DNA from: Crocinitomicaceae bacterium
GTDB taxonomy: Bacteria; Bacteroidota; Bacteroidia; Flavobacteriales_D; Crocinitomicaceae
NCBI GenBank assembly: GCA_016719925.1
Contig: JADJYC010000004.1
Location: 1 to 64,000 of the forward strand
Reading direction: 5' to 3'
DNA: 64,000 nucleotides
Below, one piece after another: positions 28,488 through 36,704 of this stretch. The notes under the pieces are model-generated. The model had not been told where the DNA came from. It did not search any database and saw nothing but the letters and a program-made list of their open reading frames with translations. Positions within the stretch are counted from its first letter, which is position 1. The number at the start of each line of letters is the position of its first letter. Made by a program: the position numbers and the translations under genes.

Positions 28488-29600
28488 ATGCGATACGTTT
28501 ATCAATACAAAGACTGGCCTCAGTTTTACTGGGATGAGCAAGAGGTAACACGCTTATTGGGAACGGTGCGCAATTTACAGGGCCGCCTGGTGGGAAAAAT
28601 GGAAACATTGGGTTTTGAATTAAAGACAGAAGCCCTTATGCAAACCATGACTTTGGAAGTTCTTAAATCAAGTGAAATAGAAGGTGAAGTTTTCAATTAT
28701 GAAGAGGTTCGTTCATCCCTGGCGCGACAATTGGGTTTAAAATTTTCAGGTATGGTTAATTCCGGCCGTGATGTGGATGCCGTGGTTGAAATGATGCTGG
28801 ATGCCACACATAAAGCGGAGGAAAAACTGACACACGATCGTTTGCATGGCTGGCAGGCTGCGCTTTTTCCAAGTGGTCATAGCGGAATATATAAAATAGA
28901 GGTTGGTAAATATCGAACTGATTCATCGGGTGCAATGCAAGTTGTTTCAGGTGCTATGGGAAAAGAACGTGTTCATTTTCAGGCACCGGCTGCAAAAGTT
29001 TTGAAATCTGAAATGACGCAGTTTTTGAAATGGTTCAATGGGAATAATCAACTTGATTTGGTATTAAAAGCTGCTCTGGCACATTTTTGGTTTGTTACGC
29101 TTCACCCCTTTGATGATGGAAATGGTCGTTTGGCAAGAGCTATAACAGAAATGCTTCTCACACGTTCTGATGGAAGTCCACTGCGTTTTTACAGTATGTC
29201 TGCGCAAATCAGATTAGAGCGCAAAGCATATTATGCCGTTCTTGAAAAATCACAAAAAGGAGATTTGGATGTGACCAATTGGCTGCGCTGGTTTTTAAAT
29301 TGCCTGCAAAATGCAATACTGGCATCGGATAAACTTTTGTCACGTACGCTTAATAAGCATCAATTTTGGAGCAGGCACGCAAAAACAATTTTCAATGAAC
29401 GTCAGAAAAAAATACTGAACAAGTTACTGGATGAATTTGACGGAAAACTCAATACCTCCAAATGGGCGAAAATAAATAAATGCTCTACAGATACCGCTCT
29501 GCGTGATGTTCAGGATTTAGTTTCTAAAAAAGTTTTGCGTAAAGAAAATTCAGGCGGAAGAAGTACAAGTTATGATTTAGTGAAAGAATTTCGCGTCTAA
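28488..29600 (+). CDS. Fic family protein with N-terminal inhibitory motif and C-terminal winged helix
   Basis: 370 aa. Fic enzymes transfer AMP or other groups to protein hydroxyls. The N-terminal DUF4172-type domain carries the inhibitory motif SSEIEG (Ser61-Gly66, pattern S/TxxxEG/N), which blocks ATP in the class with an internal inhibitory helix. The active site is HPFDDGNGR at 206-214, complete, with a flap region before it. The C-terminal 75 residues (KILNKLLDEFDGKLNTSKW, DTALRDVQDLVSKKVL, GGRSTSYDL) look like a winged HTH. No toxin partner gene is adjacent, consistent with an internally inhibited type. The inverted repeats upstream suggest DNA binding and autoregulation. Confidence 0.9.
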   Translation: MRYVYQYKDWPQFYWDEQEVTRLLGTVRNLQGRLVGKMETLGFELKTEALMQTMTLEVLKSSEIEGEVFNYEEVRSSLARQLGLKFSGMVNSGRDVDAVVEMMLDATHKAEEKLTHDRLHGWQAALFPSGHSGIYKIEVGKYRTDSSGAMQVVSGAMGKERVHFQAPAAKVLKSEMTQFLKWFNGNNQLDLVLKAALAHFWFVTLHPFDDGNGRLARAITEMLLTRSDGSPLRFYSMSAQIRLERKAYYAVLEKSQKGDLDVTNWLRWFLNCLQNAILASDKLLSRTLNKHQFWSRHAKTIFNERQKKILNKLLDEFDGKLNTSKWAKINKCSTDTALRDVQDLVSKKVLRKENSGGRSTSYDLVKEFRV

Positions 29601-29654
29601 ATAAATTCCGGAGCTGAATCAAGCTGGCTTTCATTTTCACTACCTTAGCGTTGT

Positions 29655-31661
29655 ATGAAACGCAAAACCATCAGTAGACAGCTGATCACCAACATTATCA
29701 TTCCGGTGGTTCTGGTGTTGCTTGCGTATTCGTATCTGAATTACCGCTACAACAAAAGTGAACTTCAAAAACTCAATACAGAACGGCTTTCACAAATTCA
29801 GCAGGAAGTACAAAATCTGATTACAGTTTACGATTACGGCATGCGCATGAATGAAATTCACTACGAGGCGCGCATGGAAAAAGTAAGTCGTCAGCTGGTT
29901 GAAATTTTTGCGGATAGTCTTGATCCAAAGAAAGCAGATTTATTCACCTTGTGTTACAACCTTGAATTGGATACAAGTAAAGAATCTGTTTACATCATAG
30001 ACACCAACGGCGTTATTGTCAACACCACGTTTCTGCCTGATTTGCATCTTGATTTTTATGCACGGGGTGAAGGCTATCGGAATACTTTGAAAAAATCTGG
30101 CGCAAATGATTTTGTCACTGACCGGTTTTCAGAAGAACAAGTTACCGGCCGAATCAGAAAATGGAGTTTCATTCCTACCAAAGACAGTTTGTACTTAATT
30201 GAACTTGGTTTTCTTTCAGCTGAAGCAAGACAATTAAAAGACATGATGCTTGAAACGGTCAACAAAATTGCGGACAAGCACAACGACATTGATCAGGTTT
30301 ATCTGGCCATGCAGGTGAAAGGAGAAACGTTTGAAGGAATTCCGGACACCACGCTTCAGAACGAACTGGAAGAGGTTTTGCAATCCAAAAAAAATAAACG
30401 TCTGCTTACTGAAACAGACAGCATGACCGTTTATGAAGATCTGATGTCAATAGACATTGTGCTGGATGAAACAACCATGTTCAGTGGCATGGTGCTCTAC
30501 ATCAAAAGCAATGATTCGCAGGAACGCAATTTGATTTCACAATCGGTAAAACGGTTTGTGTGGATGGTTTTATTGGCGCTGATCATTTTAATCATCATCA
30601 TTGTACTACGCGCCCGATCTTTGACGCGGCCCATTGTCAATCTGACCAAAAAAGCAGAAAGCATCACCACCGGAAATCTTCATGAACGAATACAACCAGA
30701 AGGGAACAATGAAATTACCCAGCTGTCTGAAAGCTTTAATCACATGATTGAGCAATTGCAGGAATCGTATGAAACGCTTGAACAAAAAGTAGTGGATAGA
30801 ACCGCAGAAGTGGTAGAACAAAAAAACATTGCAGAACATCAAAAACATCTGGTGGAAGAAAAAAACAAAGAGATTTTAGATTCCATCAACTACGCCAAAC
30901 GCATTCAAAAAGCCATTTTGCCACAAGATAAATTGTTCAATGCAGCACTGCCTGATTCGTTTGTCCTGTACAAACCAAAAGACATTGTGGCGGGAGATTT
31001 TTATTGGATGGAAGAAACGAAAAATCAAATTCTATTTGCTGCCGCAGATTGCACCGGTCATGGCGTTCCGGGTGCACTGGTGAGTGTTGTTTGTCACAAC
31101 GCATTGAATCGTGCGGTGCGTGAATACGGTTTAACCGATCCGGGAAAAATTCTGGATAAAACCCGTGAAATTGTGATTGCCGAATTTGAAAAATCCGATG
31201 ACGATGTGAAAGATGGAATGGACATATCGCTTGTCGCGATTCCGACCCCGACGGGCTCTGTAGGCGCAGGTCGCGACCTGCGCCTACAGAGCCCGTTGCA
31301 GATACAATGGGCCGGTGCCAATAACCCGTTGTGGGTTGTGAAAAAAGATTCCACCATAATTCTGGAAATAAAACCAGACAAACAACCGATTGGAAAATAT
31401 GCCGAAGCAAAACCTTTTACAACGCATGAAATTGATTTAGAAAAAGGCGATACATTTTATATCTTCACCGATGGATTTGCAGATCAGTTTGGCGGCGACC
31501 GGGGAAAAAAATTCAAAGCATCGAGTATGAAGGAACTGATTCTTACCATTCAAAATTTGTCCATGTCTGAACAAAAAGAGCGGCTGAATGAGTCATTTGA
31601 AGTCTGGCGCGGAACACTTGAACAGATTGATGATGTGAGCGTCATTGGAGTTAGGATTTAG
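29655..31661 (+). CDS. HAMP-SpoIIE (PP2C-type) serine phosphatase, membrane sensor
   Basis: 668 aa. TM1 near residues 12-28 (LITNIIIPVVLVLLAYSY), a periplasmic sensor domain to about 295, TM2 (FVWMVLLALIILIIIIVL), HAMP (SLTRPIVNLTKKAESI), a coiled coil (residues about 365-420) and a SpoIIE-type phosphatase with metal ligands in DIVAGDFYW, AADCTGHGVPGALVS and DGMDISL. Such proteins dephosphorylate anti-sigma-factor antagonists or similar partners. Residues about 533-548 (TGSVGAGRDLRLQS...) are encoded by a palindromic repeat inserted in frame between MDISLVAI and WAGANNPLW. ATG follows a TACCTTAG element at 29641-29648. No partner-switch genes are adjacent. Confidence 0.9.
   Translation: MKRKTISRQLITNIIIPVVLVLLAYSYLNYRYNKSELQKLNTERLSQIQQEVQNLITVYDYGMRMNEIHYEARMEKVSRQLVEIFADSLDPKKADLFTLCYNLELDTSKESVYIIDTNGVIVNTTFLPDLHLDFYARGEGYRNTLKKSGANDFVTDRFSEEQVTGRIRKWSFIPTKDSLYLIELGFLSAEARQLKDMMLETVNKIADKHNDIDQVYLAMQVKGETFEGIPDTTLQNELEEVLQSKKNKRLLTETDSMTVYEDLMSIDIVLDETTMFSGMVLYIKSNDSQERNLISQSVKRFVWMVLLALIILIIIIVLRARSLTRPIVNLTKKAESITTGNLHERIQPEGNNEITQLSESFNHMIEQLQESYETLEQKVVDRTAEVVEQKNIAEHQKHLVEEKNKEILDSINYAKRIQKAILPQDKLFNAALPDSFVLYKPKDIVAGDFYWMEETKNQILFAAADCTGHGVPGALVSVVCHNALNRAVREYGLTDPGKILDKTREIVIAEFEKSDDDVKDGMDISLVAIPTPTGSVGAGRDLRLQSPLQIQWAGANNPLWVVKKDSTIILEIKPDKQPIGKYAEAKPFTTHEIDLEKGDTFYIFTDGFADQFGGDRGKKFKASSMKELILTIQNLSMSEQKERLNESFEVWRGTLEQIDDVSVIGVRI
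31251..31296. repeat. 46-bp perfect palindrome inside the SpoIIE gene
   Basis: Every base pairs with its mirror: half-site ACGGGCTCTGTAGGCGCAGG plus TCG, centre TCGCGA at 31271-31276. The core GTAGGCGCAGGTCG...CTAC recurs at 35552-35583 between hisB and hisH, so this is a dispersed repeat unit, here within an open reading frame. Confidence 0.9.
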
Positions 31662-31759
31662 GGCAGAGGACTAAGGGCAAAGGGAAAAGTGTGATTGTGA
31701 TGTGTTGACAGGGAGTTAGAAATAAAATTTGGGATTTTGAATTTGGAATTATTAAAAAA

Positions 31760-32149
31760 ATGGATTCAGGAATTGAAAAGTACAACAAAGATCAATCAGC
31801 AGAAGACAAAAAAATCTGTAAATCATTGGCAAAAGAAATTGACAAACACCTCAAAGGAGCTGAGAGTAAAATCTGGCATTCACACCCGGTTTGGTTTTGG
31901 ATGGAACCGATTGTGGGATACAGCAAACAAAAAGCAGGCATTCGGTTGATGTTTTGGAGCGGTGCTGATTTTGATGAAGAAAATCTGAAAACCGGAACAG
32001 GTAAATTCAAAGATGCATCGATATTCTTTAATTCATCCGATGAAATCAAAAAGAAAGATTTAAAACGCTGGCTTGAAAAGTCGATTGAAATTCAGTGGGA
32101 TTATAAAAACATCGTTAAGCGCAAAGGCAAACTGGAGCGTCTGCATTAA
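31760..32149 (+). CDS. DUF1801 family protein
   Basis: 129 aa. The pattern EIDKHLKGAESKIWHSHPVW, FWMEPIVGYSKQKAGIRLMF then WSGADFDEEN, and a C-terminal helical region (KKDLKRWLEKSIEIQWDYK) matches the DUF1801/YdhG-like fold, an uncharacterised family related to the iron-chaperone-like fold. ATG at 31760 is chosen because the overlapping frame from 31737 lacks these features. It starts 98 nt after the SpoIIE gene; function unknown. Confidence 0.75.
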   Translation: MDSGIEKYNKDQSAEDKKICKSLAKEIDKHLKGAESKIWHSHPVWFWMEPIVGYSKQKAGIRLMFWSGADFDEENLKTGTGKFKDASIFFNSSDEIKKKDLKRWLEKSIEIQWDYKNIVKRKGKLERLH

Positions 32150-32187
32150 TTTCAGCATACACAATCAAACAACACCATTCACAAATC

Positions 32188-32754
32188 ATGCAATTAAACG
32201 AAAACAAAGAGTTCATTTCTGTTGATTATTCAGAACAAAATTTATCGGAGGCTGAGTTTATTGACTGTGAATTCAACGGGTGTAATTTCACCAACACCAA
32301 TCTTACCAGCGCAACATTTATGAATTGTGTTTTCACCAATTGCAATCTTGCCTTGTGCAATTTGAAAGACACCGGTTTGAAAGACATTCAGTTCACCGAC
32401 TGCAAACTGATGGGACTTGATTTCAGCATTTGCAACAACTTTTTATTTGCGGTGAATTTTGAAGCCTGTCAGCTTGACTATTCCATATTTTTTGGAAAAA
32501 GCATGCGCCGTACCAAATTCATTAGTTGTTCATTGAAAGACGTTGAATTTTCAGAAGCGCAATTGTCTGAATCTATTTTTACGAACTCCGATTTAGCAGG
32601 TGCCACATTTGACAGGACCATTTTAGAAAAAGCGGATTTCAGATTAGCCAGAAATTTTATCATTGATCCGGAAAAAAACAAAATCAAAAAAGCCAAATTC
32701 TCATCAGACAGCCTTGCGGGTTTGCTTGCAGGCTATAACCTGGATATTGATTAA
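32188..32754 (+). CDS. Pentapeptide-repeat protein (Qnr/McbG-like shape)
   Basis: 188 aa made almost wholly of A(D/N)LxX-type pentapeptides, for example FIDCEFNGCNFTNTNLTSAT, CVFTNCNLALCNL, DCKLMGLDFSICN and NSDLAGATFDRTILEKADFR. These fold as a right-handed quadrilateral beta helix that mimics DNA in the Qnr and McbG members, which protect gyrase. The break near residues 95-105 (KSMRRTKF) and the C-terminal dimerisation-like tail (KKAKFSSDSLAGLLAGYNLD) follow the Qnr layout. Whether it protects gyrase here is not shown. Its stop overlaps the end of convergent hisIE by 4 bp. Confidence 0.85.
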   Translation: MQLNENKEFISVDYSEQNLSEAEFIDCEFNGCNFTNTNLTSATFMNCVFTNCNLALCNLKDTGLKDIQFTDCKLMGLDFSICNNFLFAVNFEACQLDYSIFFGKSMRRTKFISCSLKDVEFSEAQLSESIFTNSDLAGATFDRTILEKADFRLARNFIIDPEKNKIKKAKFSSDSLAGLLAGYNLDID

Positions 32755-33347
32755 TTCGTGTTTTTAGACCGATTCAATAAAACAGATTCAACATCATTTA
32801 AATTTTTTCCTTTTGCTTTGAGTAATATCAAATAGTGGTACATTAAATCAGCCGCTTCATTTAAGAATAAATCATCGTTCTGATCTTTAGCTTCAATAAC
32901 CAATTCAACTGCTTCCTCTCCTACTTTTTGAGCCACTTTGTTGATACCACGTTTATACAATTTATTCGTGTACGAATTTGGATCATCTGAATCAATTCTG
33001 CTGGAAATGGTTTCTTCAAGTTTGTAAATAAATCCCTTTGAAGATGCTTCACCAAAACAGGATACACTGCCCGTGTGGCAAGTCGGACCAACTGCGTTTG
33101 CCCTGATCAAAATTGTATCCTGGTCACAATCAATTTGGAGATCAACTACGTTTAAAAAATTACCAGATGTTTCACCTTTGGTCCACAATCTGTTTTTGGA
33201 ACGGCTGAAAAAAGTTACGCGCTTTTCTGCTTTGGTTTTTTCAAATGCCTCTTCATTCATATAACCGAGCATCAATACCTGAGCAGATGTTGCATCTTGA
33301 ATAATTACGGGAACTAATCCATTGTCTTTTGTAAAATCTATCTTCAT
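32751..33347 (-). CDS. hisIE: Phosphoribosyl-AMP cyclohydrolase / phosphoribosyl-ATP pyrophosphatase
   Basis: Fused enzyme for steps 2 and 3 of histidine synthesis, 198 aa. The HisI half (1-110) contains VLMLGYMNEEAFEKT, FSRSKNRLWTKGETSGNF and the zinc-binding DLQIDCDQD and TCHTGSVSCF. The HisE half has SYTNKLYKRGINKVAQKVGE followed by EAVELVIEAK and DLMYHYLILL. Last gene of the operon; its start overlaps the hisF stop by 4 bp. Confidence 0.96.
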   Translation of the reverse strand: MKIDFTKDNGLVPVIIQDATSAQVLMLGYMNEEAFEKTKAEKRVTFFSRSKNRLWTKGETSGNFLNVVDLQIDCDQDTILIRANAVGPTCHTGSVSCFGEASSKGFIYKLEETISSRIDSDDPNSYTNKLYKRGINKVAQKVGEEAVELVIEAKDQNDDLFLNEAADLMYHYLILLKAKGKNLNDVESVLLNRSKNTN

Positions 33348-34096
33348 CGGATTGGAATATTTTGTGTTTTTAAATAATTTTTTAATTCTTGAATCGGAAT
33401 TTCATTGTAGTGAAAAATGCTTGCTGCCAAACCACCACTAGCTTTTGTTTTTTGGAAAACGTCTTTGAAATGTTCTTTGGATCCTGCACCGCCTGACGCA
33501 ATAACAGGAATGCTCACCGCCTCACTGATTTGTTTGGTTATCTCGATTGCAAATCCTGCTTTGGTTCCGTCATTGTTCATGGAAGTTAAAAGAATTTCAC
33601 CAGCGCCCAATTCAACTACTTTTTTTGCCCAATCTATCGCTAATAAATCTGTTGGTGTTTTTCCACCACTGACAAAAACGCGCCATTCATTTTCAACCAA
33701 TTTTGTATCAATGGCAACAACTACACATTGGCTTCCATACTGCTTCGCGATTTCAGAAATCAATTGCGGATTTTTCACCGCAGAGGAATTCAGACTAACT
33801 TTATCTGCGCCTGATTTTATAACCATTTCGGCATCTTCAAGCGAATTGATTCCGCCGCCAACCGTAAAAGGAATATTAATTTCTGTAGCCACTTTTTTTA
33901 CCAGTTCAGAAAGGGTTTTGCGTTTTTCTTCGGTTGCGGTGATGTCCAAAAAAACAAGTTCGTCAGCTCCTTCTGCAGCATATTTTTTTGCCAGCTCAAC
34001 CGGATCACCCGCGTCGCGGATGTCAACGAAATTAACTCCTTTGACAGTTCTGCCGTTTTGAATATCAAGACAGGGGATGATTCTTTTTTTCAACAT
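33344..34096 (-). CDS. hisF: Imidazole glycerol phosphate synthase cyclase subunit
   Basis: TIM-barrel subunit that uses ammonia from HisH to form IGP and AICAR. MLKKRIIPCLDIQNGRTVKG gives the start at 34096 and the catalytic Asp (CLDI); the second catalytic Asp is in VVVAIDTKL. Phosphate-binding loops FTVGGGINS and VIASGGAGSKEHF are present. 250 aa. An in-frame upstream extension to 34183 lies in repeat DNA and is rejected. A 130-bp spacer holding a CACAGAG-type repeat separates it from hisA. Confidence 0.96.
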   Translation of the reverse strand: MLKKRIIPCLDIQNGRTVKGVNFVDIRDAGDPVELAKKYAAEGADELVFLDITATEEKRKTLSELVKKVATEINIPFTVGGGINSLEDAEMVIKSGADKVSLNSSAVKNPQLISEIAKQYGSQCVVVAIDTKLVENEWRVFVSGGKTPTDLLAIDWAKKVVELGAGEILLTSMNNDGTKAGFAIEITKQISEAVSIPVIASGGAGSKEHFKDVFQKTKASGGLAASIFHYNEIPIQELKNYLKTQNIPIR

Positions 34097-34099
34097 AAC

Positions 34100-34200
34100 A
34101 ATTTTTCTTTGTGTGTCTTTGTGTGTCTTTGTGTCTTCTTTGTGACCTTTGTCCCATAGGGACAGAGCACACAGAGAAGGCACATAGTTTCACAGAGAAT
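34100..34200. repeat. CACAGAG-type repeat between hisA and hisF
   Basis: TTTGTGTGTCTTTGTGTGTCTTTG (split here: three CTTTGTGT units, 34109-34131) then CTTTGTCCCATAGGGACAGAG and CACACAGAGAAGGCACATAG with TTTCACAGAGAA. Resembles the half-units of the family seen at 25010-25282. Confidence 0.65.
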
Positions 34201-34226
34201 TTTTTAAACACTCTGCTTACTTCCTT

Positions 34227-34940
34227 TTATAATATTTCTTTCAAGTCATTTAATCGAATTCTGCCTTCATAAATTGCCTTTCCGACAATTGCTCCTTCAC
34301 AACCCAATTCCTTCAATTTTATCAAATCATCCATGGAAGAAACCCCACCGCTTGCAATTAGTTTAACGCTTGTCTTTTCCATAATTTCTTTGTACAAGTC
34401 ATTCGAGGTTCCTTGCAGCATGCCATCTTTCGAAATATCTGTGCAAATGACATATTCAATTCCTTTTTGTTGGTAATCGGAGATGAATTCAACGACATCC
34501 ATTTCTGAATTTTCTAACCAGCCTTGTGTTGCAATTTTTCGATTCAAACAATCTGCACCCAATATTATTTTTTCAGAACCGTATGTAGAAATCCATTTCA
34601 AAAATAATTTACGATTTTTCACCGCAATACTTCCTCCGGTAATTTGTGAAGCTCCAGATTCAAAAGCTATCCTTAAATCATCATCACTTTTTAATCCGCC
34701 ACCAAAATCAATTTTCAAATTAGTGTTTGTCGCTACCCTTTCCAATACTTTTTGATTGATAATTCGGCTTGATTTTGCACCATCCAAATCTACCATATGC
34801 AAATATTGAATTCCGTTTGCTTCAAATTCTTTTGCCACTTCTAAAGGATCTTCGTTATACACTTTTTTCGTGGAATAATCTCCTTTTGTTAAACGCACAC
34901 ATTTACCGTCAATTATATCGATTGCAGGAATAATTCTCAT
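34227..34940 (-). CDS. hisA: ProFAR isomerase
   Basis: (Beta-alpha)8 barrel that isomerises ProFAR to PRFAR, 237 aa. Catalytic Asp in MRIIPAIDIIDGKCVRL and the partner Asp in VICTDISKDGML; phosphate loops KIDFGGGLKSDDD and LIASGGVSS. One base separates its start from the hisH stop, so translation is probably coupled. Confidence 0.96.
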   Translation of the reverse strand: MRIIPAIDIIDGKCVRLTKGDYSTKKVYNEDPLEVAKEFEANGIQYLHMVDLDGAKSSRIINQKVLERVATNTNLKIDFGGGLKSDDDLRIAFESGASQITGGSIAVKNRKLFLKWISTYGSEKIILGADCLNRKIATQGWLENSEMDVVEFISDYQQKGIEYVICTDISKDGMLQGTSNDLYKEIMEKTSVKLIASGGVSSMDDLIKLKELGCEGAIVGKAIYEGRIRLNDLKEIL

Positions 34941-34941
34941 G

Positions 34942-35529
34942 TTATAGTTTTAAAAAGTTCATCAATATTTTTTCTCCGACACTTCCCGATTTCTCAGGGT
35001 GAAACTGCGTTGCGTAGAAATTATCCTTTTGCAAAGCTGCACTAAACGGCACGATGTAATTACAAGTTGCTACAGTGTATTCACAAAGTTCAGCGTAATA
35101 GCTGTGTACAAAATAGACATCATCACTTTCATTGACACCTTGAAATAAAGGACCTGATAATTTGGTCAAACTATTCCATCCCATTTGCGGAACAAGGTCT
35201 TGCGGCGGAAATTTTTTGACAATGGTTTTAAAAATTCCCAGACAGTTCACATTTCCTTCTTCTGAAAAAGCACACATCAATTGCTGACCGAGGCATATTC
35301 CAAGAACAGGTTGTTTAAGAGACCTGATTACTTCATCCAAATTGCGCTCTTTTAAATATTTCATGGCGGAACTTGCCTCTCCGACACCAGGGAAAATTAC
35401 TTTCTCTGCATTCCTCAATATATCCACATCATCCGTCACAACAGATTCAAAACCAAGTCGCGTCAAGGCATTCTGAACAGATGCTATATTTCCGGCGTTG
35501 TATTTTAAAATTGCGATCATTTTTTTCAT
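34942..35529 (-). CDS. hisH: Imidazole glycerol phosphate synthase glutaminase subunit
   Basis: Class I glutamine amidotransferase that supplies ammonia to HisF. Nucleophile Cys in VLGICLGQQLM, His and Glu of the triad in TQFHPEKSG, and the oxyanion-loop region VIFPGVGEASSAM. 195 aa from the first ATG; the ATG at 35520 (MIAILKYNAGN) is equally possible and closer to the family start. Confidence 0.95.
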   Translation of the reverse strand: MKKMIAILKYNAGNIASVQNALTRLGFESVVTDDVDILRNAEKVIFPGVGEASSAMKYLKERNLDEVIRSLKQPVLGICLGQQLMCAFSEEGNVNCLGIFKTIVKKFPPQDLVPQMGWNSLTKLSGPLFQGVNESDDVYFVHSYYAELCEYTVATCNYIVPFSAALQKDNFYATQFHPEKSGSVGEKILMNFLKL

Positions 35530-35543
35530 TTTTTTTGTTTCGG

Positions 35544-35614
35544 AATCCGTTCCGTAGGCGCAGGTCGCGACCTGCGCCTACGGGGACGTGCGACCTGCGC
35601 CTACGGAACGGATT
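35544..35614. repeat. Nested palindromic repeat between hisB and hisH
   Basis: 25-bp arms starting AATCCGTTCCGTAGGCGCAG (35544-) and ending CTGCGCCTACGGAACGGATT (-35614) pair perfectly. Inside, 35552-35583 is itself a perfect 32-bp palindrome (half CCGTAGGCGCAGGTCG). The core is shared with 31251-31296. The outer arm touches the hisB stop codon (35613-35615). Confidence 0.9.
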
Positions 35615-36704
35615 ATAACATTCCTTTGGTACTCGGCACCGAAAAATTATTTGTTTTACCTACCGCCATTTTCACTGCTTTCGCAAACGCCTTAAAAATA
35701 GCTTCAATCTTGTGGTGTTCATTTTCTCCTTCTGCTTTAATATTTAAATTACATTTCGCATTATCACTAAATGATTTAAAAAAATGTTTAAACATTTCGG
35801 TTGGCATCTCTCCAACTTTTTCACGTTTAAATTCAGTCTCCCAAACTAGCCACGGACGGCCACCGAAATCAATTGCTACTTGTGCCAGACACTCATCCAT
35901 TGGCAATAAAAATCCGTATCGTTCTATTCCTCTTTTTGAACCCAATGCTTCAACAAATGCTGTTCCTAAAGCAAGCGCAACGTCTTCTACCGTGTGGTGT
36001 TCATCAATGTGCAAATCACCTTTTACTTTGACAAACAAATCTAAATTTCCGTGCTTAGAAATTTGTTCTAGCATGTGATCAAAAAATCCAATTCCTGTTT
36101 CGATTTTTGACTTTCCGCCTCCGTCTAAATTCAATTCTATTTCAATATCGGTTTCCGATGTTTTGCGTTTCACTGTTGCAATGCGCGGAACTGATTTCAG
36201 ATAAGTATATATTTCATTCCATTTTGTCGTTACCAGATCTGCTGACACGGTTTTATCAGTACCCATATAAATTGCCTTTGTTCCAAGGTTCTTTGCCAGT
36301 TGAACGTCAGTTGCACGATCACCAATGACATATGAATTTGCAAGATCATAATTCCCATAAATATATTTTGCAAGCAATCCTGTTCCTGGTTTTCGGGTTG
36401 GAAGATTTTCTTCCGGAAAACTTTTGTCAATCAGAATATCTGAAAAAATAATTCCTTCATTTTCGAACGCTTTGAGCATTGTATTTTGTGCCGGCCAGAA
36501 AGTATCTTCCGGAAAAGATGATGTTCCCAAACCGTCCTGATTTGTAACCATGACCAATTCAAAATCCAGTTCGGCCGCAATTTTGGAAAGTGCAGAAAAT
36601 ACACCTGGATAAAACTCCAGTTTTTCCAAACTATCCACTTGAAAATCTACCGGTGGTTCAATAATCAGGGTTCCGTCCCGGTCAATAAATAATACTCGTT
36701 TCAT
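35613..36704 (-). CDS. hisB: Histidinol-phosphatase / imidazoleglycerol-phosphate dehydratase
   Basis: Bifunctional, 363 aa. N-terminal HAD phosphatase with FIDRDGTLIIEPP (catalytic Asp8/Asp10), MVTNQDGLGTSSF and VIGDRATDVQLAKNLG; C-terminal dehydratase with GIGFFDHMLEQISKHG, DEHHTVEDVALALG and EHHKIEAIFKAFAKA metal-binding His/Glu repeats. Start overlaps hisC stop by 4 bp. A palindromic repeat begins at its stop codon. Confidence 0.96.
   Translation of the reverse strand: MKRVLFIDRDGTLIIEPPVDFQVDSLEKLEFYPGVFSALSKIAAELDFELVMVTNQDGLGTSSFPEDTFWPAQNTMLKAFENEGIIFSDILIDKSFPEENLPTRKPGTGLLAKYIYGNYDLANSYVIGDRATDVQLAKNLGTKAIYMGTDKTVSADLVTTKWNEIYTYLKSVPRIATVKRKTSETDIEIELNLDGGGKSKIETGIGFFDHMLEQISKHGNLDLFVKVKGDLHIDEHHTVEDVALALGTAFVEALGSKRGIERYGFLLPMDECLAQVAIDFGGRPWLVWETEFKREKVGEMPTEMFKHFFKSFSDNAKCNLNIKAEGENEHHKIEAIFKAFAKAVKMAVGKTNNFSVPSTKGML

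Noticed and set aside
30937..31410. 157-codon minus-strand frame
   Set aside because: Antisense to the SpoIIE phosphatase; it stays open partly because the central palindrome reads the same on both strands.
33417..34061. 214-codon open frame on the plus strand
   Set aside because: It is antisense to hisF, whose conserved motifs explain the sequence; the reverse frame has no recognisable protein pattern.
33344..34183. Longer hisF starting at 34183
   Set aside because: The extra 29 residues are encoded by repeat DNA (low-complexity His/Lys/Thr), and the family start MLKKRIIPCLD is at 34096.
35626..36078. 150-codon plus-strand frame
   Set aside because: Antisense shadow of the dehydratase half of hisB.
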